Assembly (NCBI GenBank): GCA_965221135.1
Contig: CBDCRZ010000127.1
Location: 186,001-250,000, forward strand
Source of the DNA: Sansalvadorimonas sp965221135
GTDB lineage: Bacteria; Pseudomonadota; Gammaproteobacteria; Pseudomonadales; Endozoicomonadaceae
Direction of reading: 5' to 3'
DNA: 64,000 bases
The position numbers were made by a program, and so were the translations under genes. Below the pieces are notes generated by a model. It made no database searches, had not been told where the DNA came from, and was given only the letters and a program-made list of their open reading frames with translations. How positions within the stretch are numbered: position 1 is the stretch's first letter; each line of letters opens with the position of its first letter. Below are positions 43,865 through 53,780 of this stretch, piece after piece.

Positions 43865-45253
43865 GTGGAGTTCAATAAAAATCAGAGTCAACCAATGCAA
43901 AGAACTCAGAGAAGTTTTTATCAGACTCAAACGCGAAACGAACCGCCAGGCAGCCCAGGGCAAAGGCCCCCTACAACTTCAATGCGCAGGAGTAGCTGGA
44001 GTGGAGCATCTGCCCCTTCTGGAAAAACCTTAATTCAAAGGCACTGTATTCCCCTGGCTTCTATCAAAGCTGCAACCAGGCACCTCTACAATTGTTTCAC
44101 TAATATGGGGGATGTCGATGCCTTCCTTTATGAACTGAAAAGCATTCCTCCTTGTGAATTGGACTATTTCCTTTCCGAGGTAAGAAAAGGTTGTGACCTG
44201 CTACTGGCGAGAGAAGAACATAGCCCAAAAGAAAGAGCTTTCTTAAATGAAGTGATGGAAGTTTTAAAAAAAGGAATCTGTGACATTAATAAAGAAGAAA
44301 CTAAACTTTATAAATTCTGGCAAGAGGCTGGCTTCCCTGACATAGGAAAGGAATCCCTATGGAAACTATTTATAGATACCAAAGATCAAAGTCGTTATGG
44401 CAAGTTTGTCTATGAAAATGAACCTGGCTATCTGGCCGGGTGCTATAGAGGCTTTCTAAAAGCGATACAAGCCGGAGCATCCAAAAAGAAAATAAACTGT
44501 CAGCTACTTTGTGACATTCATGATGAGGCAATAAAAGGCGCTTTTAAGTTAGATTTATTTAATTCATTTATGCTGCCAAAGGAATTCAGAGACCTTCCAC
44601 TTCACTCCTATGCTCAGAAAGCCGGACTTGCTCAAAATACTACAATCCCCTTCGAAAATATGGGTTCTCTTTCTCGCAGGTTCGCGCTCTATATAAAAGA
44701 AAAACCGATAATTAAAGCTTCTATTTTGAAACTGGCTTCCAGGTCGAGTCTCAGGGTTCCCTATTATGAAAATTCTGGCGCTCTTTTTGAAACTTATGTC
44801 AATGAATCTGTTGGTTATGCATTTCAGCTTATGGCAAAAGTTGATACCGGAGAATTAACAAACGTGATTTTTCAGGGGCACTGGTCTGAAACGCATACAG
44901 TGCAGCAATCAATCGATGTGCAGTTATCACAATGTTATTCAATTTTAGATGCAAATGTCCCTCTTCTCGAAAAAGAGACAGCTATTGCGGCATGTGTTGC
45001 AAACCTGGATAGAATCCACCCTTTTCACGACGGAAACATCAGAACACTCGCTATGATATTGGCGAATTCTTTACGTGCTTATATTGGGCTTATACCTGTG
45101 ATATGGGATAATCCCAATGATATAGATGCGCTATTAAATAAAGATATTGTTGAATGTATGCACCAGGGACAACAGAGAGTCATTGAACTTGCCAGGCCAA
45201 GGCCCGAAACCGCAGTAACTGTTCACAAAACCTGGATGTGTATAAATTCATAA
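43865..45253 (+). CDS. Fic-domain protein (AMPylator-like)
   Basis: Up to 462 residues from a GTG at 43865; an ATG at 43895 is an alternative start. The first 60 residues are Gln/Ser/Pro-rich, the next 300 helical with no recognised domain. The Fic motif is intact at His385: HPFHDGNIRT, followed by a helix LAMILANSL. His385 would deprotonate the target hydroxyl, and Asp389 and Asn391 hold Mg and phosphate for AMP transfer from ATP. No inhibitory (S/T)xxxE(G/N) helix was recognised by eye. The protein has no signal peptide. With the exported Gln variant at 35393 it makes two Fic-like proteins within 10 kb. Confidence 0.75.
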   Translation: MEFNKNQSQPMQRTQRSFYQTQTRNEPPGSPGQRPPTTSMRRSSWSGASAPSGKTLIQRHCIPLASIKAATRHLYNCFTNMGDVDAFLYELKSIPPCELDYFLSEVRKGCDLLLAREEHSPKERAFLNEVMEVLKKGICDINKEETKLYKFWQEAGFPDIGKESLWKLFIDTKDQSRYGKFVYENEPGYLAGCYRGFLKAIQAGASKKKINCQLLCDIHDEAIKGAFKLDLFNSFMLPKEFRDLPLHSYAQKAGLAQNTTIPFENMGSLSRRFALYIKEKPIIKASILKLASRSSLRVPYYENSGALFETYVNESVGYAFQLMAKVDTGELTNVIFQGHWSETHTVQQSIDVQLSQCYSILDANVPLLEKETAIAACVANLDRIHPFHDGNIRTLAMILANSLRAYIGLIPVIWDNPNDIDALLNKDIVECMHQGQQRVIELARPRPETAVTVHKTWMCINS

Positions 45254-45379
45254 ACTGAACACTTGGCGTAATTTCTCAATTTACCGATAACGTTACTCAT
45301 CCACCTGCTACTTACTCTTTCACCTGCTAAAAGAAACTGGCTACAGAGGTCTACCCTGCCATTTCACAGTGCAACTGTT

Positions 45380-45904
45380 ATGATAAATAACATGACCATG
45401 CATACTTCCCACACAGACTCCTCTCCTGCTTCTCAAGACTGCCCCTGCGGTTCGAAAGAGAGCTATGAAACCTGCTGCGCACCTCTACACAAAGGTGATG
45501 CTGAAGCACAAACGGCAGAACAGCTTATGCGTTCCCGTTACACCGGCTGGTCCCTTGGACTCATCGAATACCTGTATGCCACCACCTGGCCAAAGCAGCA
45601 GTCTGGCCTTAAGCGTGATGAAATGCAGGACTGGGCTGACCGTACCCGCTGGCACGGTCTGAGTATTCTGGACACTGTTGATGGTGGCTCAGAAGATACC
45701 CGGGGTGAAGTTGAATTCAAGGCTCGTTTCCAGCTGCCACCTGTTGAAAAGATTCAGGAACACAGGGAACGTTCACGCTTTATCAAAGAAGACGGGCGCT
45801 GGTTCTTTGTAGACCCGACACTCCCTGTCCGTTCGATCAACATTGGACGTAATGATCCCTGCCCCTGTGGCAGCGGCAAGAAATTTAAAAAATGCTGTGG
45901 CTGA
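45380..45904 (+). CDS. ychJ: YchJ-family SEC-C protein
   Basis: 174 residues with a SEC-C zinc motif at each end (CPCGSKESYETCC near residue 21 and CPCGSGKKFKKCCG at the C-terminus) and the YchJ/UPF0225 middle domain (LMRSRYTGWSLGLIEYLYAT, TRWHGLSILD). The SEC-C motif binds zinc; cellular role unknown. The motif order and length are those of the family. A good terminator follows directly. Confidence 0.85.
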   Translation: MINNMTMHTSHTDSSPASQDCPCGSKESYETCCAPLHKGDAEAQTAEQLMRSRYTGWSLGLIEYLYATTWPKQQSGLKRDEMQDWADRTRWHGLSILDTVDGGSEDTRGEVEFKARFQLPPVEKIQEHRERSRFIKEDGRWFFVDPTLPVRSINIGRNDPCPCGSGKKFKKCCG

Positions 45905-45907
45905 TAA

Positions 45908-45955
45908 AAGTCAGACGCACAAGAGTCAGATGCCACCCCTGTCGTCTGACTTTTT
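45908..45955 (+). terminator. Rho-independent terminator after ychJ
   Basis: AAGTCAGACG (45908-45917) pairs with CGTCTGACTT (45943-45952), followed by TTT. Confidence 0.7.
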
Positions 45956-46166
45956 GAAAAGACAACCTGTTCCAAATCTCTACACAGCAAACACTCCCTT
46001 ACACTCGCCAATAAAATTGCTGTTCCCCCAGACTCCTGAATGCTGTTAGGATTCTGGAGTCGTTTTAATAATTAATGGTTCTCCATACCATTACGCCGCC
46101 TTATGACGGAAATATAAAACAGAATGGAGAGCCAAGAATAACCTCAACGAAATCAGGAAAGATCAC

Positions 46167-47150
46167 ATGTCATTTCTCAAGAAGCTGTCACTGACAGCTA
46201 TCAGCGCAGGTTTGGCTATGACTGTAGCCAGCACTCCGGCCACTGCAGCAGAACAAAAGTTTGTCACCATCGGTACCGGTGGCGTGACCGGCGTTTACTA
46301 CCCTACGGGCGGTGCAATCTGCCGACTGGTCAACAAGAGCCGTAAAGAGCATGGCATTCGCTGCTCCGTTGAGAGTACCGGTGGCTCTGTTTACAACCTG
46401 AACACTATTCGTGCCGGTGAAATGGACATGGGCATTGCCCAGTCTGACTGGCAGTTCCACGCCTACAACGGCACCAGCAAGTTTGAAAAGATTGGCGCTA
46501 ACAAAGACCTGCGTGCCGTTTTCTCTGTACACGCCGAACCTTTCACTGTTCTGGCCCGCAAAGACGCGAACATCAAGAATTTCTCTGACCTGAAAGGCAA
46601 ACGCGTCAATATCGGTAACCCTGGCTCCGGTCAGCGTGGCACTATGGAAGTCGCAATGAAGGCTGCTGGCCTTGAGATGTCTGACCTGAAACTGGCTACC
46701 GAACTGAAAGCTGCCGAGCAGTCCAAGGCTCTGTGTGATAACAAAATCGATGCCATGGTTTACGTGGTAGGCCACCCGAATGGCTCCATTAAGGAAGCCA
46801 CTACGTCCTGTGACACTAACCTGGTCAACGTAACCGGCCCTGCGATTACCAAGCTGATCGACTCTACCCCTTACTACCGTATAGCTACTGTTCCAGGCGG
46901 CATGTACCAGGGTAATACTAAAGACACTACCACCTTCGGTGTGGGTGCGACCTTTGTTTCTTCCACTAATACCTCTGACGAAGCCATCTACCAGGTTGTT
47001 AAGGCAGTTTTCGAAAACTTCGACGACTTCCGCAAACTGCACCCTGCCTTCGCCAACCTGAAGAAAGAGCAGATGGTTTCCGATGGTCTGTCAGCACCTC
47101 TGCACAACGGTGCCAAGCGATACTACAAAGAAGCTGGCCTGTTGAAGTAA
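46167..47150 (+). CDS. TAXI-family TRAP transporter solute-binding protein
   Basis: 327 residues with a signal peptide (LKKLSLTAISAGLAMTVAST, cleavage after ATA-AE). The TAXI-type substrate-binding body shows VTIGTGGVTGVYYPTGGAIC, MDMGIAQSDWQFHAYNG and NIGNPGSGQRGTMEVAM. It binds an organic acid (often glutamate or another dicarboxylate) in the periplasm and hands it to the fused permease encoded next. A hairpin terminator separates the two genes, so the binding protein may be made in excess. Confidence 0.9.
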   Translation: MSFLKKLSLTAISAGLAMTVASTPATAAEQKFVTIGTGGVTGVYYPTGGAICRLVNKSRKEHGIRCSVESTGGSVYNLNTIRAGEMDMGIAQSDWQFHAYNGTSKFEKIGANKDLRAVFSVHAEPFTVLARKDANIKNFSDLKGKRVNIGNPGSGQRGTMEVAMKAAGLEMSDLKLATELKAAEQSKALCDNKIDAMVYVVGHPNGSIKEATTSCDTNLVNVTGPAITKLIDSTPYYRIATVPGGMYQGNTKDTTTFGVGATFVSSTNTSDEAIYQVVKAVFENFDDFRKLHPAFANLKKEQMVSDGLSAPLHNGAKRYYKEAGLLK

Positions 47151-47182
47151 GTTATTAACCGTTCGATCTGAACGTATCAAAG

Positions 47183-47208
47183 AGCCCGGCTACGGTCGGG
47201 CTTTTTTA
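47183..47208 (+). terminator. Terminator between binding protein and permease genes
   Basis: AGCCCG (47183-47188), loop, CGGGCT (47197-47202), followed by a T run. It lies within the apparent operon and would give partial termination. Confidence 0.75.
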
Positions 47209-47272
47209 TTTTTAAAACTTATATTTCCTTCAAAGTTGTCCTACGAATCTTTGCTGTCAGGGTTACCCAATC

Positions 47273-49852
47273 ATGCCTGAATCCCCAGAGGTACGCAGTG
47301 CGGCCGACATTGTCAATGAGGCCGACAGTGGTGCGCGTTCGCCCCACGGTTTAGCGGCCAGAATTCTTGCGGCCACAGCATTGTGCTGGGCGTTGTTTCA
47401 GCTGTGGTATGCCTCACCGCTGCCGTTTATGCTGAATGCCTTTATTCTTAACGACACAGAAGCCCGGGCGATTCACCTGGCCTTTGCTGTGTTTCTCTCT
47501 TTTACGGCCTTTCCGGCGTTAAAGTCTTCACCCAAACAATCGATTCCTGTACAGGACTGGCTGCTTGCCCTGCTGGGCAGCTTCTCGGCTGCTTATATAT
47601 TTATATTTTACAACTCTCTGGCTGAACGGCCCGGAGCCCCCATCACCACCGATATTGTTTTCTCGGTGATTGGTATTGCTCTGCTGCTGGAAGCCACGCG
47701 TCGCTCATTAGGCCCTCCCCTGATGGTTGTCGCTGGAGTCTTTCTGATTTACTCCTTTGCCGGGCCTTATATGCCCGACATTATCTCCCACCGTGGCGCC
47801 AGCCTGAACAAAGCCATGTCACACTACTGGCTAACGACGGAAGGTGTATTTGGTGTCGCTCTGGGTGTGTCCACCAACTTTGTGTTCCTGTTTGTGCTGT
47901 TTGGCGCTCTTCTGGAACAGGCTGGTGCAGGGCAGTATTTCATTCGTGTGTCCTTCTCGCTGTTAGGACATTTACGAGGCGGCCCTGCCAAGGCCGCTGT
48001 CGTATCTTCCGGTTTAAGCGGTGTCATCTCCGGCTCCAGTATTGCCAATGTTGTGACCACCGGTACTTTTACCATTCCGCTGATGAAACGTGTTGGCTTC
48101 CCCGGCACCAAGGCCGGTGCGATTGAAGTTGCAGCCTCCACCAACGGTCAGCTGACGCCACCCATTATGGGGGCGGCCGCGTTCCTGATGGTAGAGTATG
48201 TCGGTATTCCTTATATCGATGTCATCCGTCACGCTCTGCTGCCTGCTGCCATCTCCTACATTGCACTGTTCTACATAGTGCACCTTGAAGCCGTGAAAGC
48301 CGGTATGCAGGGTATGCCCCGCGAGCGTGCGCTGAGCAAGGCTGAGTGGATGCTGGTGTTTGTCGGCGGTTTCCTGAGCATGTGTCTGTTGGGTGCCGCG
48401 GTGTACTACGGCATTGGCTGGATCAAAGATGTGGCCGGTGACTCATCCCTGGCGGTGATAGGAGCCCTTGTCGCGTTGCTCTATATTGGCCTGCTCTGGC
48501 TGGCGGCACGCTTCCCGGACCACCATGAAGATCATGAGCTGACTCAGGCACCACGCATCCGTCGTACAGCCCTGAGCGGTCTGCACTTCCTGCTGCCGGT
48601 TGTGGTTCTGATCTGGTGTATAGCCAAAGAGAAGATGTCTCCCGGACTCTCTGCCTTCTGGGCGACGCTGTTTATGATCGTAATCATCCTCACCCAGCAT
48701 CCGATTCTGCGCCTGTTCAGTGGTCAGTCAGAAACAATGAAAGGCCTTAAGCAGGGCTTCTCTGATCTGGTGAATGGCTTGATCTCCGGCTCCCGTAATA
48801 TGATCGGTATCGGTGTTGCCACCGCTGCTGCAGGTATTGTTGTGGGTACAGTAACGCTGACGGGTATCGGCCAGGTTATGACCGACTTTGTGGAGCTGAT
48901 CTCCGGCGGCAGTATTATATTGATGCTGTTGTTTACTGCGGTGATCAGCTTGATTCTCGGCATGGGGCTGCCCACCACTGCAAACTACATTGTTGTGTCC
49001 AGCCTGATGGCGCCAGTGATCGTAAGTCTGGGCGCTGCCCATGGCTTAATCGTTCCGTTGATCGCCGTTCACCTGTTTGTGTTCTATTTCGGCATACTGG
49101 CGGATGATACTCCGCCCGTGGGCTTAGCGGCCTATGCAGCCGCGGCAATAGCCAAAGCCAACCCGATACAGACAGGTATTCAGGGCTTCACCTACGACAT
49201 TCGTACCGCAATCCTGCCGTTTATGTTTATCTTCAACACACAGTTGCTGTTGATTGATATTGGCAGCGCCTGGGAACTTGCCTTAACAGTGTTCAGCGCC
49301 CTGGCAGCCATGCTGGTGTTTGCTGCCGCGACGCAAGGCTTCTGGCTGACCAAAACCAAATGGTATGAAACCGCAGGTCTGGTACTGATTGCCTTTACCC
49401 TGTTCCGCCCGGGTTTCTGGTGGGATATGGCCTGGCCCGAGTATGACGTCATGCCAGGCAGCGCCATTGAAGTCAGCGTGATGAACCATATGCCGGGCGA
49501 CAATCTTCGACTGAGAGTCGGTGGTGAAGACTTTGGTGGACGCTTCCGTGAAAAGACCATTGAGCTGCCAGTAGGCTCAGCTATCACGGCTCAGGATCGT
49601 CTGATGGCAATGGGTCTTGAACTGGTTCAGGATGATGGCAAGACACTGGTGGATAATGTCGGTTTCGGCAGTATGGCGGAGGCAGAGGGCCTGGACTTTG
49701 ACTGGGAGATTATCTCGGTAGAAATGCCCAGTGAACGGCCACCGCGACAGCTGATGTTTATTCCGGCCTTATTGCTGCTGTTTGCAATTGGGATGAACCA
49801 GAGACGCCGCCGGATTCATGAGGATAAGCAGAATCCAGCGGTTGCTCTTTAA
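47273..49852 (+). CDS. TRAP transporter permease, fused 4TM/12TM subunits
   Basis: 859 residues with an N-terminal cytosolic segment and many hydrophobic helices. The large-subunit motifs include SSGLSGVISGSSIANVVTTG and GMGLPTTANYIVVSSLMAPV, with an ADDTPPVGLAAYAAAAIAKA block. The small and large subunits are fused, as usual in TAXI-type TRAP systems. The last 150 residues form a soluble C-terminal domain of the DUF3394 type ending in a short anchor (LMFIPALLLLFAIGM). It imports the substrate with Na+. It forms a two-gene unit with the preceding binding protein. Confidence 0.9.
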   Translation: MPESPEVRSAADIVNEADSGARSPHGLAARILAATALCWALFQLWYASPLPFMLNAFILNDTEARAIHLAFAVFLSFTAFPALKSSPKQSIPVQDWLLALLGSFSAAYIFIFYNSLAERPGAPITTDIVFSVIGIALLLEATRRSLGPPLMVVAGVFLIYSFAGPYMPDIISHRGASLNKAMSHYWLTTEGVFGVALGVSTNFVFLFVLFGALLEQAGAGQYFIRVSFSLLGHLRGGPAKAAVVSSGLSGVISGSSIANVVTTGTFTIPLMKRVGFPGTKAGAIEVAASTNGQLTPPIMGAAAFLMVEYVGIPYIDVIRHALLPAAISYIALFYIVHLEAVKAGMQGMPRERALSKAEWMLVFVGGFLSMCLLGAAVYYGIGWIKDVAGDSSLAVIGALVALLYIGLLWLAARFPDHHEDHELTQAPRIRRTALSGLHFLLPVVVLIWCIAKEKMSPGLSAFWATLFMIVIILTQHPILRLFSGQSETMKGLKQGFSDLVNGLISGSRNMIGIGVATAAAGIVVGTVTLTGIGQVMTDFVELISGGSIILMLLFTAVISLILGMGLPTTANYIVVSSLMAPVIVSLGAAHGLIVPLIAVHLFVFYFGILADDTPPVGLAAYAAAAIAKANPIQTGIQGFTYDIRTAILPFMFIFNTQLLLIDIGSAWELALTVFSALAAMLVFAAATQGFWLTKTKWYETAGLVLIAFTLFRPGFWWDMAWPEYDVMPGSAIEVSVMNHMPGDNLRLRVGGEDFGGRFREKTIELPVGSAITAQDRLMAMGLELVQDDGKTLVDNVGFGSMAEAEGLDFDWEIISVEMPSERPPRQLMFIPALLLLFAIGMNQRRRRIHEDKQNPAVAL

Positions 49853-49883
49853 AGATTCACTCTTAAAAGAGCAAGGCGGCTGC

Positions 49884-50342
49884 TTAATAGTTTGCAGCCG
49901 CTGATATATCAAGACGGCAGACCGTGGATTCTCTTTCCACGGTCAACCTCGGGGTAATCACCGCATCCTGCATCAGGGCCCCCTTTCCGACCTGAAAACG
50001 ATAAGCATCCTGATAATTTTTGCAACGGTACAGAGCGCTGATCTGCGTCAGGTTCACCGTAACCCACTCGCCTACATAAGCCCTGATCCGCTCCATATTC
50101 ATATCACCATCAGGAATCACCCGCGTCAGTGTTGAGTACTGCTGGGAATGCTCCCTCGCATAAGTGGCAATAAAACCATCCATACCAGTGCCCACCAGAT
50201 CACTGACTCGCAGGTAGATCATCACAGTGGGCTTTTTGGGCGGGGAAACCGTCGCGGCTAATGCGAGATTACTGGCAAACATAATGCACAGCACAAAACC
50301 GCACAGGGTAAATAAATGGGGGTGGCGTACGTCCCTTTCCAT
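49884..50342 (-). CDS. Exported hypothetical protein
   Basis: 152 residues with a signal peptide (about residues 10-29, cleavage after ALA-A). The mature part is about 120 residues with two cysteines. No family recognised. It is transcribed toward the permease gene, 31 bp from its stop codon. Confidence 0.55.
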   Translation of the reverse strand: MERDVRHPHLFTLCGFVLCIMFASNLALAATVSPPKKPTVMIYLRVSDLVGTGMDGFIATYAREHSQQYSTLTRVIPDGDMNMERIRAYVGEWVTVNLTQISALYRCKNYQDAYRFQVGKGALMQDAVITPRLTVERESTVCRLDISAAANY

Positions 50343-50495
50343 GACAACTCCTCAACGTCCTTCTGCCTGAACCGGGACTACGCTCTCCGGTGATTCAACA
50401 CGGTTATAAGACAGGCCATGAATAAACGGCCTACCTCACACTCTAGACAGATTTTTACGCTTGGCAGCTATTGCACGATAAGAGACAAAAAGACG

Positions 50496-51659
50496 TTATT
50501 CGTCGGAAGATTCTTCCAGAAAAAGATCAAGTTGGGTGATTTCATCACGGCGTTTCAAATCATGGAGGCGAACACCAGCTCCCAACAGACGTACCGGCTT
50601 ACTCCCCCGCTCCCAGGCTTTGGCCACTAACCGCCTATAGGGCACCTCAGCAAAAGGCTCTTTGTCGCTGAGGGCACAGAGCTCCTCCATTGTGGTCTGG
50701 GTAAAATCCCCAAACTTCACCTTCACAAAACGCTTGGTAATGGCGTACTCGTTGCGAATTTTCTCATAGCGCCCAGACAGCTCTTCCAGCAGGCCGGGTA
50801 CCTTCTCCAGCACAGCCTCTTCGTCGGGAAGGTCAGCATCAAAGGTATGCTCAATGGAGAGCGACTTACGCCGATGACTGGTCACCACAGGCCGATCATC
50901 AAACCCGTGGGACAGCTGGTGCAGGCGCTCACCAAAGCTGCCGAAGCGTTTACTGAGCAGCATTGGGTCCTGCTGTTGAAGGTCTCCACAGGTTTCAATA
51001 CCCAGCCGCGCCAGACGCTTGCCGGTCGCCTTACCCACGCCGAACAGTTTCTTCACTGGCAGCTCGCGGACAAAGTCATCAACATCATCCGGTGTAATCA
51101 CCTTCAGGCCATCGGGCTTGTTCCAGTCAGACGCCACCTTGGCGAGGAACTTGTTAGGTGCCACACCCGCCGAAACAACAATACCGGTGAGCTCTTTCGC
51201 CCGCTGGCGAATCTCCCGGGCCATCAAGGTGGCACTACCATGACAGCGGCTGCTCTCAGAGACATCCAGAAAGGCTTCATCGAGGGACAGGGGTTCAATC
51301 TGGTCGGTATAATCCGCAAAGATGCCATGTAGAGCGCGTGAGACTTCCTTATAGAGTTCAAACCGGGGCTTTACGATAACCAGATGCGGACAAAGACGCA
51401 GGGCATAGGCAGTTGCCATGGCCGAATGCACTCCATAATCACGAGCTTCATAGTTGCAGGTTGCAATCACACCGCGCTTTTCGGCAGAGCCACCGACGGC
51501 CAGTGGCTGCCCCTTGAACCGGGGGTTTTCCCTTATTTCAACAGCGGCATAGAAGCAGTCACAATCGACATGAATAATTTTTCTCTGGGGCGAATCCTCT
51601 TCCTGTGACCTGTTGCCTGGCTTCACGCTAACCAACTCCCTGCAAGAAATGTCTTTCAA
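50496..51659 (-). CDS. dinB: DNA polymerase IV
   Basis: 387 residues, Y-family polymerase. Catalytic motifs are HVDCDCFYAAVE (about 30-41) and PLSLDEAFLDVSES (about 123-136, with the DE pair), with an N-terminal extension of about 27 residues before the first motif; an internal start nearer the first strand may be the real one. Helix-hairpin-helix (FGVGKATGKRLARLG) and little-finger regions are present. It copies past damaged or mispaired DNA with low fidelity. It is upstream of and divergent from the acyltransferase gene. Confidence 0.92.
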   Translation of the reverse strand: MKDISCRELVSVKPGNRSQEEDSPQRKIIHVDCDCFYAAVEIRENPRFKGQPLAVGGSAEKRGVIATCNYEARDYGVHSAMATAYALRLCPHLVIVKPRFELYKEVSRALHGIFADYTDQIEPLSLDEAFLDVSESSRCHGSATLMAREIRQRAKELTGIVVSAGVAPNKFLAKVASDWNKPDGLKVITPDDVDDFVRELPVKKLFGVGKATGKRLARLGIETCGDLQQQDPMLLSKRFGSFGERLHQLSHGFDDRPVVTSHRRKSLSIEHTFDADLPDEEAVLEKVPGLLEELSGRYEKIRNEYAITKRFVKVKFGDFTQTTMEELCALSDKEPFAEVPYRRLVAKAWERGSKPVRLLGAGVRLHDLKRRDEITQLDLFLEESSDE

Positions 51660-51740
51660 ACAAATATCTGCTGAAAACAGTATTCTACCCCGCTTTCAAG
51701 CTATAGACCCACTCCTGAGAACCAGCTTTCGGCAGACTAT

Positions 51741-52361
51741 ATGCGTATTACTGTATTCAAAACACCGGTCATCTGTCACCTACTTCAGGCTCTCGCCTGG
51801 ATAATGCTGAAACTGACGGGCTGGGCTATTGAAGGGCAAAAGCCCACAGAGCGTCGTTTTGTGCTCGTTGGCGCCCCCCATACCAGCAACTGGGATTTCA
51901 TCCTGTTTATGGCCATTGCCCTGCGCATGGGCACGCCATTGTACTGGATGGGGAAACACACTCTGTTTAAAGGCCCCATGGGTCTGGTGATGCGCTATTT
52001 CGGCGGAATCCCCGTAAACCGTCACCAGCGCAACAACCTTGTGGATCAGGTGGTCAAAGCCTTTAACACCCATGAACAGTTTGTGCTGGCTATCGCCCCG
52101 GAAGGCACCCGTTCCCAGGTCAACAAGTGGAAAAGCGGCTTCTGGCATATGGCCAGCAAGGCCGGAGTTCCGGTGATTCCTGCCTATGTGGACGCCCCCC
52201 GCAAAGTCGGAGGTCTGGGAAAGGCTTACCCTCTCAGCGACAATAAAGACCGGGATATCGCCAATCTACAGGCATTCTACCGCCCGTTCCTTGGTATCAA
52301 CCCGCAATTCCAGACCTCTCTGGACGCCCCGCCACCTGTCGAGACCAGCCGCGCCGCTTAA
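51741..52361 (+). CDS. PlsC-type acyltransferase
   Basis: 206 residues. Motifs of the glycerolipid acyltransferase family are present, in variant form: GAPHTSNWDFI (the NHxxxxD box is here HTSNWD), FGGIPVNR and APEGTRS. The enzyme would add an acyl chain to lysophosphatidic acid or a related lipid at the inner membrane. A single N-terminal hydrophobic stretch is seen. The gene is transcribed ahead of a response regulator 103 bp downstream. Confidence 0.85.
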   Translation: MRITVFKTPVICHLLQALAWIMLKLTGWAIEGQKPTERRFVLVGAPHTSNWDFILFMAIALRMGTPLYWMGKHTLFKGPMGLVMRYFGGIPVNRHQRNNLVDQVVKAFNTHEQFVLAIAPEGTRSQVNKWKSGFWHMASKAGVPVIPAYVDAPRKVGGLGKAYPLSDNKDRDIANLQAFYRPFLGINPQFQTSLDAPPPVETSRAA

Positions 52362-52464
52362 AGTCTATAGTCCTAAGAAATGCCCAGCCTTCTCATAACT
52401 TGAGTTTCTCAACCCTTGAGCTGGCTGCGCTCAACAAGGAACTGCAGACAGGGAAGATCGCGCC

Positions 52465-53139
52465 ATGGATCAACGTATTATCATTGCCGAAGACCACCCC
52501 CTTTTTCGGGCCGCTCTGGAATCCGCTGTCAAACAGGCACTGGATACCCCCTCTATCACCGAAGCTGACACCATCGATTCCCTTCAGGATGCTCTGGAAA
52601 CCGGCAGCCGCCCTGATCTGGTGATGCTGGACCTGAATATGCCCGGTGCCCATGGTTTCTCCGGGCTTCTTTATATTCGTGGTCAGCACCCTAAAGTCCC
52701 TGTAGTGATTATTTCTGCCCAGGAAGATGAATCAATTATCCGAAAAGCCATGAGCTATGGTGCCTCCGGGTTTATTCCCAAGTCCACATCGCTGGCGGTG
52801 ATGAAAGGCGCTATTCAAGGAATTATCAATGGTGGCAACTGGGTGCCGGAACATATTGATATGAACAAGGAAGTGGAAAATAACCGCAGCGAACTGGAAG
52901 AGAAGATTGCCAGTCTCACCCCTCAGCAGTTCCGGGTTCTGGGTATGATAAGTGAAGGTATGCTGAACAAGCAGATTGCCTGGGAGCTGAATATCTCGGA
53001 AGCAACCATCAAGGCTCACGTAACAGCTATCTTCCGCAAACTGGGTGTACGCAACCGGACTCAGGCGGTCATTGCCATGAAACAGCTGGAGCTGGAGGAG
53101 CCGAATGCTTCAGCCCCTGGCAGTGAACCCCGGGAATAA
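52465..53139 (+). CDS. NarL/LuxR-type response regulator
   Basis: 224 residues. The receiver domain has the acidic pair at the start (AEDHP), the phosphorylation Asp in MLDLNMPG, and the switch residues in VIISAQED and KSTS. The C-terminal helix-turn-helix is of LuxR type (LTPQQFRVLGMISEGMLNKQ, then ISEATIKAHVTAIFRKLGV). A partner kinase is not in the window. The start has AGGGAAG upstream. It regulates transcription after phosphorylation. Confidence 0.88.
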   Translation: MDQRIIIAEDHPLFRAALESAVKQALDTPSITEADTIDSLQDALETGSRPDLVMLDLNMPGAHGFSGLLYIRGQHPKVPVVIISAQEDESIIRKAMSYGASGFIPKSTSLAVMKGAIQGIINGGNWVPEHIDMNKEVENNRSELEEKIASLTPQQFRVLGMISEGMLNKQIAWELNISEATIKAHVTAIFRKLGVRNRTQAVIAMKQLELEEPNASAPGSEPRE

Positions 53140-53245
53140 CTCTTACAAATACCTTTTCCTCTCCTTACTCAGAGTCTTTTGCCCACGCAGAAGGCTCTGA
53201 TATGATCAAAGTACGACCATAACCAAACTCCCAAGAAAAAAATCA

Positions 53246-53755
53246 GTGAAAGAATCAGTGACCATACCAGCTTTTGATCGTTCAATATTTCCACCGTCGT
53301 TCTTAAGCAAACTTCTTATGCTGGTTACCCTGCTGGGCTTCCCGCTAATGTCTCAGGCTCAATGGTCCTACGACACCTTTAAAAGTGGCAAACTGGCACA
53401 CCACACAGCAACCTCTGCTCCCACCAGGAACAACAGCGAGCTGGACGTTTTCTGTACCAACAACGACTCTCGCATAACCATGGCTGCCTATCTTCCCCGG
53501 CAGCGTATGGGTCGGCGTACCCAGGTACTTGTAGAGGTTCGTGTAGATAAAGAACAGATCTGGCGTCTACCCGCTTCACGCCATTCTATGGCACTGGTGT
53601 TCCGTCATACGCCGAAAGAGCTGCTCAATCAGCTGGCTCTGGGGAACCGGGTACGAGTTACCTACCCAGTGTCTGGCAAGAAGACTGATACTGATATCTT
53701 TACTCTGTCACGGTCATCCCGGGCACTGGCGGATCTGAAGAATGCCTGTTACTGA
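53246..53755 (+). CDS. Exported hypothetical protein
   Basis: 169 residues from a GTG at 53246 with a signal peptide (LLMLVTLLGFPLMSQA, cleavage before QWSY near residue 39). The mature part has two cysteines (near residue 80 and at the C-terminus) and a beta-rich layout. No family recognised. The gene is alone, after the response regulator, and converges with the next minus-strand gene. Confidence 0.55.
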   Translation: MKESVTIPAFDRSIFPPSFLSKLLMLVTLLGFPLMSQAQWSYDTFKSGKLAHHTATSAPTRNNSELDVFCTNNDSRITMAAYLPRQRMGRRTQVLVEVRVDKEQIWRLPASRHSMALVFRHTPKELLNQLALGNRVRVTYPVSGKKTDTDIFTLSRSSRALADLKNACY

Positions 53756-53780
53756 GATGGGCTATGCCAACAAAAAAAGA

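Noticed and set aside
43683..44033. 116-codon plus-strand frame overlapping the second Fic gene
   Set aside because: It overlaps the Fic gene in another frame and has no recognised features.
46188..47042. A 284-codon open frame on the minus strand
   Set aside because: It is the antisense shadow of the TAXI binding protein gene, which has a signal peptide and strong family motifs.
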